From contig NXFV01001938.1 of NCBI GenBank assembly GCA_002803225.1, positions 1 to 16,792 on the forward strand: a DNA stretch of 16,792 nt, given 5' to 3'. Source of the stretch: Gamarada debralockiae. Lineage: Eukaryota; Ascomycota; Leotiomycetes; Helotiales; Hyphodiscaceae. Under the pieces are notes generated by a model, which was not told the DNA's origin, did not search any database, and saw only the letters and a list, made by a program, of their open reading frames with translations. The position numbers and the translations under genes are program-made. Shown here piece after piece: positions 7,923 through 16,095 of the stretch. The stretch's first letter is position 1, and each line of letters starts with the position of its first letter.

Positions 7923-9276
7923 ATGGCCGCTCAGGATGAATCTCTCAATTTGAAGATCCTGTCTATTGGTAATATATCTCGTTCTCCTATTATAGAGGCT
8001 TTCCTGACACTTTGTAGATGGCGGGGGTATAAGGGGCCTTTCCAGTCTTCTGATGCTTCAAAAGATCATGTACAGAGTAGGGAATCAAATGGAACAACGC
8101 CAGCCGGATATCCAACCATGGCAGTACTTCGATTTGATTGGCGGAACCAGCACAGGAGGGTAAGCTCACCTCGGGAAAGTGTGCTAGCCTTTCCTAACAT
8201 AAAGCAGGATCATTGCACTCATGCTCGGACGACTGCGAATGACCATCAAAGAATGCATAAGTGAATACGAGAGATTGGGAGTGGTGGTGTTCAAAGACAA
8301 GAAGCTGGCTGGGGAGGAGCTTTTCAAAGCAACAAACCTAGAAGCTGCAATGAAAGACATAATCACGAAAAAACTAGGAGGAGGAAAAGAGGACGCGCCG
8401 CTGCACGATCCTTTGGGCGATGCATGTTGCAAGACGGTGGTGTTCGCATTGCCAGCTGCGCATCCTAATTCCATACAAGCACAGCCATTTCGCACATACA
8501 CCAGTGCGTACCAGCCTGCCATCCCATGCACAATCTGGCAAGCAGCCAGGGCAGCTTCTGCGGCGCCGACTTTCTTCAAGCCAATGCGACTCGGATCTCC
8601 CGCAAAGGATTGGATCGACGCCGGAATCAAATTCAACAACCCTGGCTACCTCATCAAACAAGAGGTTGGTGAAATATGGGGAGACGAAGATGGCCGCTTA
8701 GACTTCGTCAAGCACATCGGTTGCTTCCTTAGCCTTGGGACTGGACTGCCTGAGGTGACGAGACTTTGGGACAAAAACATGGTTGACAGCACCTTAGCAA
8801 AGGCTGGCCTCCCAGTGAGGATGATCAAGGTCATGAAGTCCCTCGTGACAGACACAGAACGAGTAGCGTATGAACTGGCCGAATTTTTTCCGGACACTGT
8901 TTTTTTCCGCTTTAACGTCGAGCAAGGCCTTCAAGCTATCCAGCTCTTTGATTACGAGAAAATTGAGGATATTTCCGCGGACACAGATAACTACCTAGTC
9001 AAGATGAAGACTCCAGTCAATCGCTGCGCCCGCCAGATGGCGCACTTGGGTGTGAAGGCTCCTTTGCTGGCACCAACGGCAAGGACCCAAAGACTAATCG
9101 AGGCAACGGACACCGAACAATTGATGATTATGCAAAGACAACTTGAAGGGCTGGGAATGTGAGTTCACTCAACGTGTTGGGTATAATCCAGACAAAGCTA
9201 AGGTTAACTAACCTCCAGGTCGCAGAGAGCAGAGAATCTTCAACCAATATTGCAAGAAAGAAGAGAAGAGCAGTAA
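7923..9276 (+). CDS. Patatin-like phospholipase, 4 exons, 398 aa
   Basis: The exons are 7923-7968, 8018-8159, 8208-9158 and 9219-9276. Introns of 49, 48 and 60 bp have GT..AG ends and CTGAC or CTAAC branch sites. Splicing restores both patatin signatures: the oxyanion loop DGGGIRG (16-22, split by intron 1) and the nucleophile elbow GGTSTGG (57-63, split by intron 2; Ser60). The catalytic Asp is D200 in W-I-D-A-G, where many homologues have DGG/DGA. W-x-AARA-x-SAAPTFF (173-187) is also typical. The family hydrolyses acyl groups of phospho- or galactolipids with a Ser-Asp dyad. There is no signal peptide or membrane segment, so a cytosolic location is expected. The start at 7923 is the first in-frame ATG. 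The protein ends soon after the patatin fold, without the NTPase and repeat domains seen in many fungal patatin-NLR proteins. The last exon (18 codons) is a prediction. Confidence 0.88.
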
Positions 9277-9380
9277 GCATAGCAATAGGCTAAAAGGTGA
9301 CGGCGTCTTATTGGTCATTCAGTAAACCTTCATGGACTGATTTCTAGCTAGGCCTCACATACCTTTGGTATGCTTGCATA

Positions 9381-9860
9381 ATGGCCGATATAATGGAGAA
9401 GGAAGGCCGCGAAATACTAGACCGCGTCAATGAGACCTACCCCACAGCAGAAGGGGCCGACTCAACCACCGAGGAAGATCAGAAGAATCGAGTTCTCACC
9501 CAAGTGCTGCTCGAAAACGAAGGAAATGAACGTCTATATCTGTCGTTTCAGTTGTATGTTGAGCTGAAGGAAGCAATAGCCCTGTTCTTTGATAAAGATA
9601 GCATTGAGTGGTTATGGGTTGCAAATCGTTTGGCCGGAGTTGCCGCCTTGCTCGGACTACGGAAAGAAGCGAAGAAGTTGTACGAAGATGTAGTCGAGGG
9701 CAGGTTAAAGCATCTAGGGTTCGAACACAAGGCCACGCAAGCAACCTTGAGGTATACGCAAGAACTAGACGCATCGGAGGCCAGTTGGGCATGGCTGACG
9801 CCATCGACGCAGGATGATATCGTTGAGGAAGACGAGGAACTTTATTCAGAGGGATATTAG
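9381..9860 (+). CDS. Small acidic protein with one kinesin-light-chain/TPR-like repeat
   Basis: An uninterrupted 159-aa frame starts at ATG 9381, 104 bases after the patatin stop on the same strand. Residues of about 76-118 (A-N-R-L-A-G-V-A-A-L-L-G, then KEAKKLYEDVVEGRLKHLG, then H-x-A-T-x-A-T-L) fit one TPR_10/kinesin-light-chain-type repeat. The N- and C-termini are acidic (the end has VEEDEELYSEG). No signal peptide or membrane segment is seen. Such repeats usually occur in arrays at the C-terminus of fungal STAND/NLR proteins, so this may be a leftover of a longer gene. I found no in-frame splice joining it to the patatin gene: the obvious donor at 9273 leads to stops at the available acceptors. 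Expression is unproven. Confidence 0.55.
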   Translation: MADIMEKEGREILDRVNETYPTAEGADSTTEEDQKNRVLTQVLLENEGNERLYLSFQLYVELKEAIALFFDKDSIEWLWVANRLAGVAALLGLRKEAKKLYEDVVEGRLKHLGFEHKATQATLRYTQELDASEASWAWLTPSTQDDIVEEDEELYSEGY

Positions 9861-10500
9861 ACGTGATTGATATGACGTTACTAGGCCTCAAACAATTATT
9901 ATTAAGATGCATTTAGCTTGAGCACTGAATAAAGGGTGGGGTTAAGAAAGGTTCTTTAGGGTTTAGAATATATAAGTCGCTCTATTTAAGCTATAGTAAG
10001 GCCGGCTCTGTGTGACATGATTAGTTGGCTAGTTGTTTGTTTGTTTACATTGTCTGTGCGCAACTAAATATTTTGTACACAGACAGCTATAGCTTCTTCT
10101 TCTCTCCTTAGTTTAGAATAGTCGTAAATGAACCTTTCCTACCTGCTTTCCAAGCCTTAGAATTGGATTCGTGACATAATTCTAAACTCCTTATAGTTGA
10201 GACTGCTAAGTATTAAGGTCTTGCGTATGTTCTAGTCTTATCCCTAGGTCTTGATTCTTGTCCTATCTTATTCTTTAACTCTTCTTTTTTACCTGAAATT
10301 TTTTACTTATATAATAGATATAATATACTAGGTATTCCATTCAATAATCACTAAGCTATACACCAAAATACAGTGTTAGCGCGATAAAATTAATCTTCTT
10401 TGATTTGTCACAACTGTTACTCCTGCCCTTATCTCCCGACCAAACCCTCCCTTCTTGGCCCTTAGAAATTCAATAGCTAATCACATAAGTATGATACATG
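9861..10500. other. Intergenic AT-rich spacer, possible old LTR debris
   Basis: No gene is seen. There is a TATA-like AATATATAAG at about 9967, a GTTT/GTTTA microsatellite at about 10034-10047, and the nonamer GTTTAGAAT at about 9962 and 10110 with its inverse ATTCTAAAC at about 10179. TTAGAATT and AATTCTAA flank a 13-base loop at about 10157-10185. The mix of TATA signal, pyrimidine-rich tract and short inverted repeat is reminiscent of a decayed LTR, but I found no TG..CA ends with a target duplication. Confidence 0.4.
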
Positions 10501-10505
10501 GCTTC
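10501..10505. repeat. Target-site duplication GCTTC (left) of solo LTR 1
   Basis: GCTTC at 10501-10505 is repeated exactly at 10675-10679, directly outside the TG..CA ends of the 169-bp unit. A 5-bp duplication is typical of LTR-retrotransposon integration. Confidence 0.85.
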
Positions 10506-10674
10506 TGTGACGGCGGGATCGATGCAAAGGTCTGAAGCGCGGAGTTCAAAGATCACGGTGTATTGTAAAATACTAAGCTAGGGGAGAAGAGAGAGAATAT
10601 GAGGATCCAATGACCTTTTGTACCCTTCGGCCAGCCCTAGCGTCGTTTCATATGGCTCTGCCCAAACCGTCACA
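10506..10674 (-). repeat. Solo LTR 1 (169 bp)
   Basis: The unit starts TGTGACGGCGGGATC and ends AAACCGTCACA, and is flanked by exact GCTTC duplications. It is a near-identical inverted copy of the unit at 10857-11039 and shares about 90 bases with the RIP-damaged unit at 3689. I set its orientation to minus by analogy with the 3689 copy and the minus-strand Gypsy element; this is an inference. No internal retrotransposon sequence is attached, so it probably arose by LTR-LTR recombination. It shows few RIP changes. Confidence 0.88.
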
Positions 10675-10679
10675 GCTTC

Positions 10680-10851
10680 TCTTGATCAAAGCCAAGCTAT
10701 GAGTCGATAGCAAGTTAATTGGAGATGTGGTGGTATAGTTCTACTATATGTACTTGAACCTCAATAGTTATATCTAAGCTATTGTCTTGCCCTAGCTCAA
10801 TTAAATAAAAGAGGAAAGCTCCTGGGAATATACAACAATTCTTAATTAGCT
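10680..10851. other. Unique spacer between the two solo LTRs
   Basis: About 170 bases without an open frame or recognised motif. It forms the loop between two inverted LTR copies. Confidence 0.5.
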
Positions 10852-10856
10852 CTCAC

Positions 10857-11039
10857 TGTGACGGTTTGGGCAGAGCCAGCTGGGCAGAGCCATATGAAAC
10901 GACGCTAGGGCTGGCCGGAGGGTACAAAAGGTCATCGGATCCGCATATTCTCTCTTTTCTTCCCTAGCTTAGTATTTTACTATATACCGTGATCTTTGAA
11001 CTCCGCGATTCAGACCTTTACATCAATCCCGCCGTCGCA
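10857..11039 (+). repeat. Solo LTR 2 (183 bp), inverted relative to solo LTR 1
   Basis: It starts TGTGACGGTTTGGGC and ends CCGCCGTCGCA. It is flanked by exact CTCAC duplications (10852-10856 and 11040-11044), so it inserted independently of solo LTR 1. It is 14 bases longer because GGGCAGAGCCAGCT is followed by a second GGGCAGAGCC, a tandem duplication near its 5' end. The rest aligns with 10506-10674 with few differences. Confidence 0.88.
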
Positions 11040-11044
11040 CTCAC

Positions 11045-11566
11045 ACACATATAATAACCTGAATAAGGTATAGGAGGCAGAAGACAAGCTTTTCGCCCTG
11101 AAATAGGGCACTGACTTTGTCCCTATATATACAGCCAAGTTCAAAAGAGTGCTATATAAGGCTAGAGGTTAAAGCTGGTGTAACAGCTACAGGTAGCCGG
11201 AGGGCAACAGAAGGGATCACAGTATGTCAGAGAAGTAGCAATAGGGGAAGAGAGACAATAGTGGTTGTATTCGTAGTGGTTGAAAAGAGGTTCCGTAGTA
11301 CTAGTGCACTTGTGAAAGATAAACTCAAGCTTGTCTTCTTCAAGAGGGTCAGTAAGCCTTACTTATCTTTCACTCCTAGCTACTATCTTCACATGCTAGC
11401 TGCTGACTATACAGCTGATTGTATATGACTAACTGCTGACTAACTGCTAACTACAGCTGACTGATAGCTAACTATATCTGACTGTACAGCTGACTGCACA
11501 CAATAGATGTAGGCCTAGCTCAAGTAATCGCCTATGTGAAACTGTCCATATACCTTCAGGAGTTAG
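11045..11566. other. Intergenic region with an inverted repeat and a simple-repeat tract
   Basis: AGAAGACAAGCTT at 11079-11091 is repeated in inverse at 11327-11339. Between them are a TATA-like CTATATATAC at about 11123, a small hairpin GCCCT-GAAAT-AGGGC at about 11096-11110, and no credible gene. A 103-codon open frame here (11117-11428) is low-complexity and probably chance. The block replaces the missing 5' part of the adjoining DUF6594 remnant, so it may be an insertion or rearrangement breakpoint. Confidence 0.45.
11393..11505. repeat. Degenerate short tandem repeat tract (CTGACT/CTAACT)
   Basis: About 110 bases are made almost wholly of GCTGACT, CTAACT and ACAGCTGA units in irregular order. 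It looks like a decayed minisatellite. No coding potential was recognised. Confidence 0.7.
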
Positions 11567-12070
11567 GCTCTTGGTACAGACGAGCAAGACTATTTGGCTG
11601 CTAAGCAAGATCTCATCTATATCGTTCCCAAAGAGAAAACACCCTTACGGCAACTCCTTGACCAGTTTGCAGCACTTCGTCTCCGTCCGGTGTTCAAAGA
11701 CAAAACTTCCCCAATCGATCACTTGCACAACCCTATGGACACAATATCGTACTTCTCTGACAGCCGTATCGATCAAATGGCCAATGCAATTATCATGACA
11801 ACGGGCATTGTGATGCTTGTTGCGCCTATGTGGATACTCCAGGCTGTGGCAAATCCAAAGTTGAAACTCGGATCATCACTGCCTTCATTATCCTTTTCCT
11901 GGCTATGGTTTCGTAAGCCACGGCTGCGAAACCAACTGAGGCTTTGGGTGCAACGGCTGCGTATGTCAAACCTTCTGTAGACAGTTTATTGTCCTGTAAA
12001 ATTTGGCTAACGGCTTGCAGATGCTCTGCAGCTCTTATGGTTATTTATGCAACTTGCAGCCCCGACATAA
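11567..12070 (+). pseudogene. DUF6594 membrane-protein gene, 3' fragment, frameshifted
   Basis: From 11567, after a TTAG that looks like a splice acceptor, one frame encodes the typical C-terminal half of fungal DUF6594 proteins: L-x-T-D-E-Q-D-Y-L, then Y-F-S-D-S-R-I-D-Q-M-A, then the first hydrophobic helix (TGIVMLVAPMWIL). Near 11870 one base appears to be missing, and the second helix (IITAFIILFLAMVS) continues in another frame. An in-frame TAA follows at 11914-11916, then A-T-A-A-K-P-T-E. An intron with a perfect GTATGT donor (11961) and TTGCAG acceptor (12020) is still present. After it, an extra base near 12042 shifts the final MQLAAPT-stop (TAA at 12068-12070). The N-terminal half is absent. 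Intact family members have two or three C-terminal membrane helices and unknown function. Confidence 0.85.
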
Positions 12071-12872
12071 ACGTAGCATGAAAACTTCGACAAGAAGTTA
12101 GATATTCGCTCGCTGAAAATCACCACAAACAGCGAGAGCGAAACTTTTGAAGTCGAGCGGGGGGGAATCGAGTAACCCTCTTTTTGCTCAGTGGAACAGC
12201 TTAGGCTTGAGTGCATTGGCATACTGAGCTGCGAAGATCATGCGGCTTGAGTTTTCTTCCTAAGAAAGGATGTATCTGCAACTGGTGGCAGCACCAACAG
12301 CTTTATTGTGGCCGATCGTAACATGATAGAGATAATTGGACAGCTGAGAGACAGGATTGGATCTGAAGAATTTGTAACTAGAGATGGCCACTATAACAAA
12401 TTCAACACGGATGTATGATTGCGGTGGGCAAAAATATAGGCCCCACTACCCCGCAAGCCTTATCTTATCAGCTCCGTACCCCTCACCCTTCCTCACATTA
12501 TCAACCAGCAGGCCGGCTTAGCAAGCAGGTGTCATTACTAAGTCGGGAATCCTTAGACATTCACCGGCTTTGAAGCCTGGGAGAGGAAGGCACAAGAAAT
12601 AGTGCTTGACCGCTTGCTACCCTTGTTTGATGATTGAGTCACCGGCCGGACCTGCATGAAGATAACCTTTTTTTGGAAGCCACGGCTCGAGGTACCTCCC
12701 AGCCAAACGAAAAGCGTTGGCTTGTAAGTTCTTTCTTGTTTATGTATTGAACTTCCCAATCTGAAAACTCCTATTTTAGAATTGACATTCAAACACGCCA
12801 CCATACAAGTCAGACTTTCCACCAATACTGTACCAATTCACAAAGGTCGAAAGCTTAAGCCGAGCAGAATAA
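12071..12872. other. Intergenic region, about 800 bp, including a hairpin and a short open remnant
   Basis: There is an imperfect hairpin at 12105-12142 (TTCGCTCGCTG against CAGCGAGAGCGAA). From 12251 to the TGA near 12417 one plus-strand frame is open without an ATG at its start and has coding-like composition (for example RDRIGSEEFVTRDGHYNKF), so it may be the last exon of a lost gene. I do not recognise it. The rest up to the GNAT start codon at 12873 must include that gene's promoter; no motif stands out. Confidence 0.4.
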
Positions 12873-13670
12873 ATGAAAATGGCGGGTTATGCATATGAGA
12901 CGCCGCGACTATGGCTCGAGAAAATGACAGTGGAAGATCATCTAGACGATTTTCATGAGCTGTGGAATAATCCTGATGCATTGGTCTGGTCGTACGTCCT
13001 CGTAGATTCCCCCTTCCACTGTTCCTCCCTTCCCAGCTCTCCTCACTAATCCAAATTCAGGACACAAAATGTGAAAGAAACGAAAGAAGAAGCACTCACA
13101 TGGATGTTAGGCCAGATGCCTTCACCTGAGAATCCGGATATCGACAAATATGCGATTTTGCTTCGGCCGATAGAAGGAAATCCAGAGCCGTGGCTTAATG
13201 GGAAGGGGAGACCAAAGATGATTGGTATGCTGGGCACGAATCGGTATAGTGATGAGGGATTGGAGACGGGATACTGTATCAACCGCACCTACTGGGGGAA
13301 AGGTTACGCCGGCGAAGCATTCTCCGGTTTCCTATCCTATTTCTGGAGTTTAGAAAACAGGAAGCAGGTGAAGCAGCTAGTAGCAAAAGTCGACCCGGGA
13401 AATGTTGCTAGTCAACGGATTGTAATGAGGATTGGGGCGAAGAGGGGGGAGGTGTTGAAGGACTGGTATAGTCGGGCGGTTGATATGGGGAAGACGAGGG
13501 ATATTGAGTGTTGGTATATTAGTCGGCCGGGGGTGATAGAAGGAGAGATGGAGGTTTGGAAGGAAGAGGTTAAGAGGCAGGTTGAGAGGAAGAAAGAGTT
13601 TGAGAAACAGAAGGAGGAAAGGGAGAGGGCGGAGAAGGAGAAGGCAGAGGGAAAGACCGAAGAGCTGTAA
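12873..13670 (+). CDS. GNAT-family N-acetyltransferase (Acetyltransf_3/RimJ-like), 2 exons, 242 aa
   Basis: The exons are 12873-12991 and 13061-13670, with a 69-bp GT..AG intron (GTACGT donor, TTCAG acceptor) that joins V-W-S to T-Q-N in frame. The N-terminal ETPRLWLEKMTVED fits the first strand and helix of the family. R-T-Y-W-G-K-G-Y-A-G-E-A (115-126) is the acetyl-CoA pyrophosphate-binding motif (Q/R-x-x-G-x-G/A). N-V-A-S-Q-R-I-V-M-R-I-G-A (154-166) is the conserved late motif. The enzyme should transfer acetyl from acetyl-CoA to an amine; the substrate cannot be told. The last 40 or so residues are a highly charged Lys/Glu/Arg helix, probably a coiled coil, which is unusual for the family. 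An alternative start is the Met at residue 3. It converges with the ArsH gene, with only 48 bases between the stops. Confidence 0.9.
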
Positions 13671-13718
13671 ATAGACGTGGTCTAGACAAGTACCCCACGG
13701 AGCCAGCCCATTCGATCT

Positions 13719-14705
13719 TTATATCTTATCCATAACATCGACCTTCTCTGCCGCAGCAGACAGTTTGGCTTCCTTCTCTCTTCTTTCCTTCCGCTCACTA
13801 AACCTATCTCCGAAGAGATCGAAGTGTGGCCGCATAAGAATCGTATACTTGACGAACTCTTCCATGCAATCCACCAACCTCTCCCGATTTCCACTTGGCA
13901 GTAACCTAGCCTTGCCGCTCCCGTCCCCGCCCTCATCCTCAAAGCACTTATACGCCATGGGCAGCGAGCTCTGATTGCAAATAGTCCACATCCTCATCCA
14001 CCGTCCCAAAATTCTGAGACTATTCAATGCATTGAAACTCTGACTCCCTCCATTCACCTGTATTATTGATAGAGTGCGGTTTTGAGTGGGTCGTACGGAG
14101 CCGGTGGAGAGAGGGATCCAGTCGATTTGGTTCTTGAATACGGCCGTTAGGTTGCCGTGTTGTTCTGGGGAAACCCAGAGGTGCCCGTCAGACCATTGGG
14201 AAAGAGAGCGTAGTTCAACGACGGAGGGATGGTCGGGGGAAACAGAATCGCGGATTGGGAGGAGTGAGGGGTTGAAGATGCGGACGTCGCAGCCGAGACG
14301 GTGGAGGATGCGGGATGCTTCGAAGGCCATGAGCTTGGAATATGATCTATTAACCCACACATCAGCAATCTCTCTTCAAAGGCAGTTTAGTACAACGAAC
14401 CGCTTCCGCAGACTCCCATACAGCACCAAGACCTTTAACCTCGAGGCAGTCTTTGCTAGATTGGCCTCGGCCATGCTTATCACGACCTCGAGCTCCAATT
14501 GCGAGATCCAGTCATTGGCTTCTAGATCGGGCGGAAGGAGGAAGGGGCGGTATTTTGTCCTGATGTCAGGATCATCTTCTGCTTCTGAGAGGGCGAGTTG
14601 GGGACATTGTGCTAGTGTTCGTAGCTGTCGAGAGCCCATTCGATTGAAGGTTCTGTGGACGGTCGTTGGGTGTTGAAGGAGACGAGTAGCGAGTGGAGCT
14701 CTCAT
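13719..14705 (-). CDS. arsH: ArsH-type NADPH-dependent FMN reductase, 2 exons, 310 aa
   Basis: The exons are 14705-14401 and 14346-13719, with a 54-bp intron (GTTCGT..TAATAG) that splits an Arg codon and rebuilds the FMN phosphate loop G-S-L-R-K-R-S-Y-S (97-105). Other ArsH signatures are DDPDIRTKYRPFLL (44-57), W-V-S-P-E-Q-H-G-N (159-167), Q-I-D-W-I-P-L-S (175-182), R-P-T-Q (187-190), GGSQSFN (201-207) and RFSERKE (283-289). ArsH proteins are flavodoxin-fold enzymes that use NADPH and FMN; they oxidise trivalent organoarsenicals or reduce quinones and metals, giving arsenic or oxidative-stress resistance. The first 40 residues are Arg-rich and lack acids up to Glu41 (MRAPLATRLL start), like a mitochondrial presequence; Met23 (MGSRQLRTL) is an alternative start. 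No other arsenic gene is visible nearby. Confidence 0.95.
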
Positions 14706-15180
14706 GGGGGAAGATGGGATTGTTTTGGGAAGCTTTGAAGACTTAGAGACAAGCAAATAGAGGAAGAGAGAGACATTGCGAAAGCTGCAGCTGGTGAGGT
14801 TTATGAGCGTTGAGGAAGGCAAATTTGATCAGACCCTTTGCGCAGAGCTGTTATCGGAATGTCACTGAGACTTATCGGTTGGTGGCTGTTAGACGGCGGT
14901 GACAGTACAGATGCAGCCTTGCATTGGAGGCATAAAACTTGTGAAGTTATGCCGAGGTAGTGCCAAGAGCTCCATCAACAAGACATCGAATCCGCGAATG
15001 TCACGACTCGCAGATATCATTTCACAACAACGACAGACCGGTACTCTACGACTCCAGAACATCTGATCCGCAGCTTGTAGCTGTAGGCTGTCACGAGTGA
15101 CGTTTCGTCGCCTCGCCGTCTAAACATCTCAACTACTCGCTCGTTCATCGCAAGTAAATTGCGAGCTCTCCACATCCACA
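14706..15180. promoter_or_regulatory. Divergent intergenic region between ArsH and the thioesterase
   Basis: These 475 bases separate the two start codons and should contain both promoters. No TATA box or known metal-response element could be assigned. An AGTGACGTTTCGTCGCC segment near 15095 includes a CRE-like TGACGT half-site. No gene is seen. Confidence 0.5.
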
Positions 15181-16095
15181 ATGATTACACGAATACCAAT
15201 ACGGGCTATCCCTTTGCCTACAAGTCCCCGAATAGGTCCTCGAGCTTTAGCACGATGTACGAACCTCCTCAAGGCATCACAGCCTGCCTCGCAATCTCTC
15301 CTACGACAAACCTACCGTTCGTACTCGACACCTCCACCTCCTCCCTCGGAACCTTCAAGACCAATCGACTTGCGTTCTCAATTCCAACCTGTATCGCAAC
15401 CTCCTCCCACACCCAAACCAAAGCGATCCCTGCGTCGCTACATCTATGCGACCCTCTTCCTCATGCTCGGCCTCACAGCGGGGCAATACGTACGATTAGT
15501 CGTTGCGCCGCCCCCCTTGCCTCTTCCAGGCACGAAAGAAGACCTCTTGATGGTAGAATACCTCGTGAAGCAAGCTGAGAAGCTACCCATCGTACAATCC
15601 CTTTCTTCAGACCCAAATTGGGAATACTCCGATGCATACCAACATGCTGCTTTTGACGACCGACAACACACACTTACGACCGGACCTCTGAGCGGCGCTC
15701 GAGGTATTGGAGGCTTCCAGCGGATATTTCACAACAAGGAGTCTGGGGAAATTGTGAATGTGATTTGGTTTGGCGGTGCGATTTCAGGCTGGCCTGGCGT
15801 CACTCACGGCGGGATCAGTGCTACTATTATGGATGAGACTTTAGGACGGTGTGCGATACTTCGATTTCCCTCGAAAACTGGAGTTACGGCAAACCTTAAC
15901 TTGAACTACTTGAAACCTGCGATTACGAACTCTTTTTATGTTATTCGGGCGATACCAGAGATAGAGGGAGCTACGGAACACAAGCAGTGGGTTTATGGCA
16001 GGTTGGAGACTTTAGACGGGATGGTTTGTGTTGAGGGAAGGGGCTTGTTCGTTGTGCCGAAGAAGTTTGTGACGATGCCACTCTTGAAAGGCTGA
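15181..16095 (+). CDS. Mitochondrial-type hotdog thioesterase (THEM4/UPF0644-like), 304 aa
   Basis: A single exon with ATG 15181 in the context CCACAATGA. The N-terminus (1-50) is Arg/Ser-rich without acidic residues and ends in a R-S-Y-S-T motif, a good mitochondrial presequence with a likely cleavage site. A proline-rich linker (51-80) follows, then one hydrophobic segment (86-108, YIYATLFLMLGLTAGQYV). The hotdog domain spans about 150-295. Within it, G-V-T-H-G-G-I-S-A-T-I-M-D-E (206-219) is the thioesterase signature, with H209-G-G and the likely catalytic Asp218. The fold hydrolyses acyl-CoA thioesters; the architecture matches fungal UPF0644 proteins (S. pombe PB2B4.06 type) anchored in the inner mitochondrial membrane. 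Substrate chain length is unknown. It diverges from ArsH. Confidence 0.92.
   Translation: MITRIPIRAIPLPTSPRIGPRALARCTNLLKASQPASQSLLRQTYRSYSTPPPPPSEPSRPIDLRSQFQPVSQPPPTPKPKRSLRRYIYATLFLMLGLTAGQYVRLVVAPPPLPLPGTKEDLLMVEYLVKQAEKLPIVQSLSSDPNWEYSDAYQHAAFDDRQHTLTTGPLSGARGIGGFQRIFHNKESGEIVNVIWFGGAISGWPGVTHGGISATIMDETLGRCAILRFPSKTGVTANLNLNYLKPAITNSFYVIRAIPEIEGATEHKQWVYGRLETLDGMVCVEGRGLFVVPKKFVTMPLLKG

Noticed and set aside
8184..8897. Minus-strand open frames of 83-151 codons
   Set aside because: They are antisense shadows of the long patatin exon.
9496..9912. Minus-strand 138-codon frame
   Set aside because: It is antisense to the TPR-like gene, with no domain and no plausible start context.
10506..11039. 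A single foldback or MITE element with long terminal inverted repeats
   Set aside because: Each arm has its own TG..CA ends and its own distinct 5-bp target duplication, so two independent solo LTRs explain it better.
11117..11428. Plus-strand 103-codon frame
   Set aside because: Low-complexity sequence in a repeat-rich spacer, ending in the simple-repeat tract; no protein features.
12105..12142. Hairpin as a transcription terminator
   Set aside because: Intrinsic terminators of that kind are bacterial; here it is an imperfect inverted repeat with no assigned role.
14086..14676. Plus-strand 196-codon frame
   Set aside because: It is antisense to the ArsH gene and crosses its intron.
15159..15578. 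Plus-strand 139-codon frame overlapping the thioesterase start
   Set aside because: It is a shifted frame of the thioesterase N-terminus, which has the better ATG context and full domain.
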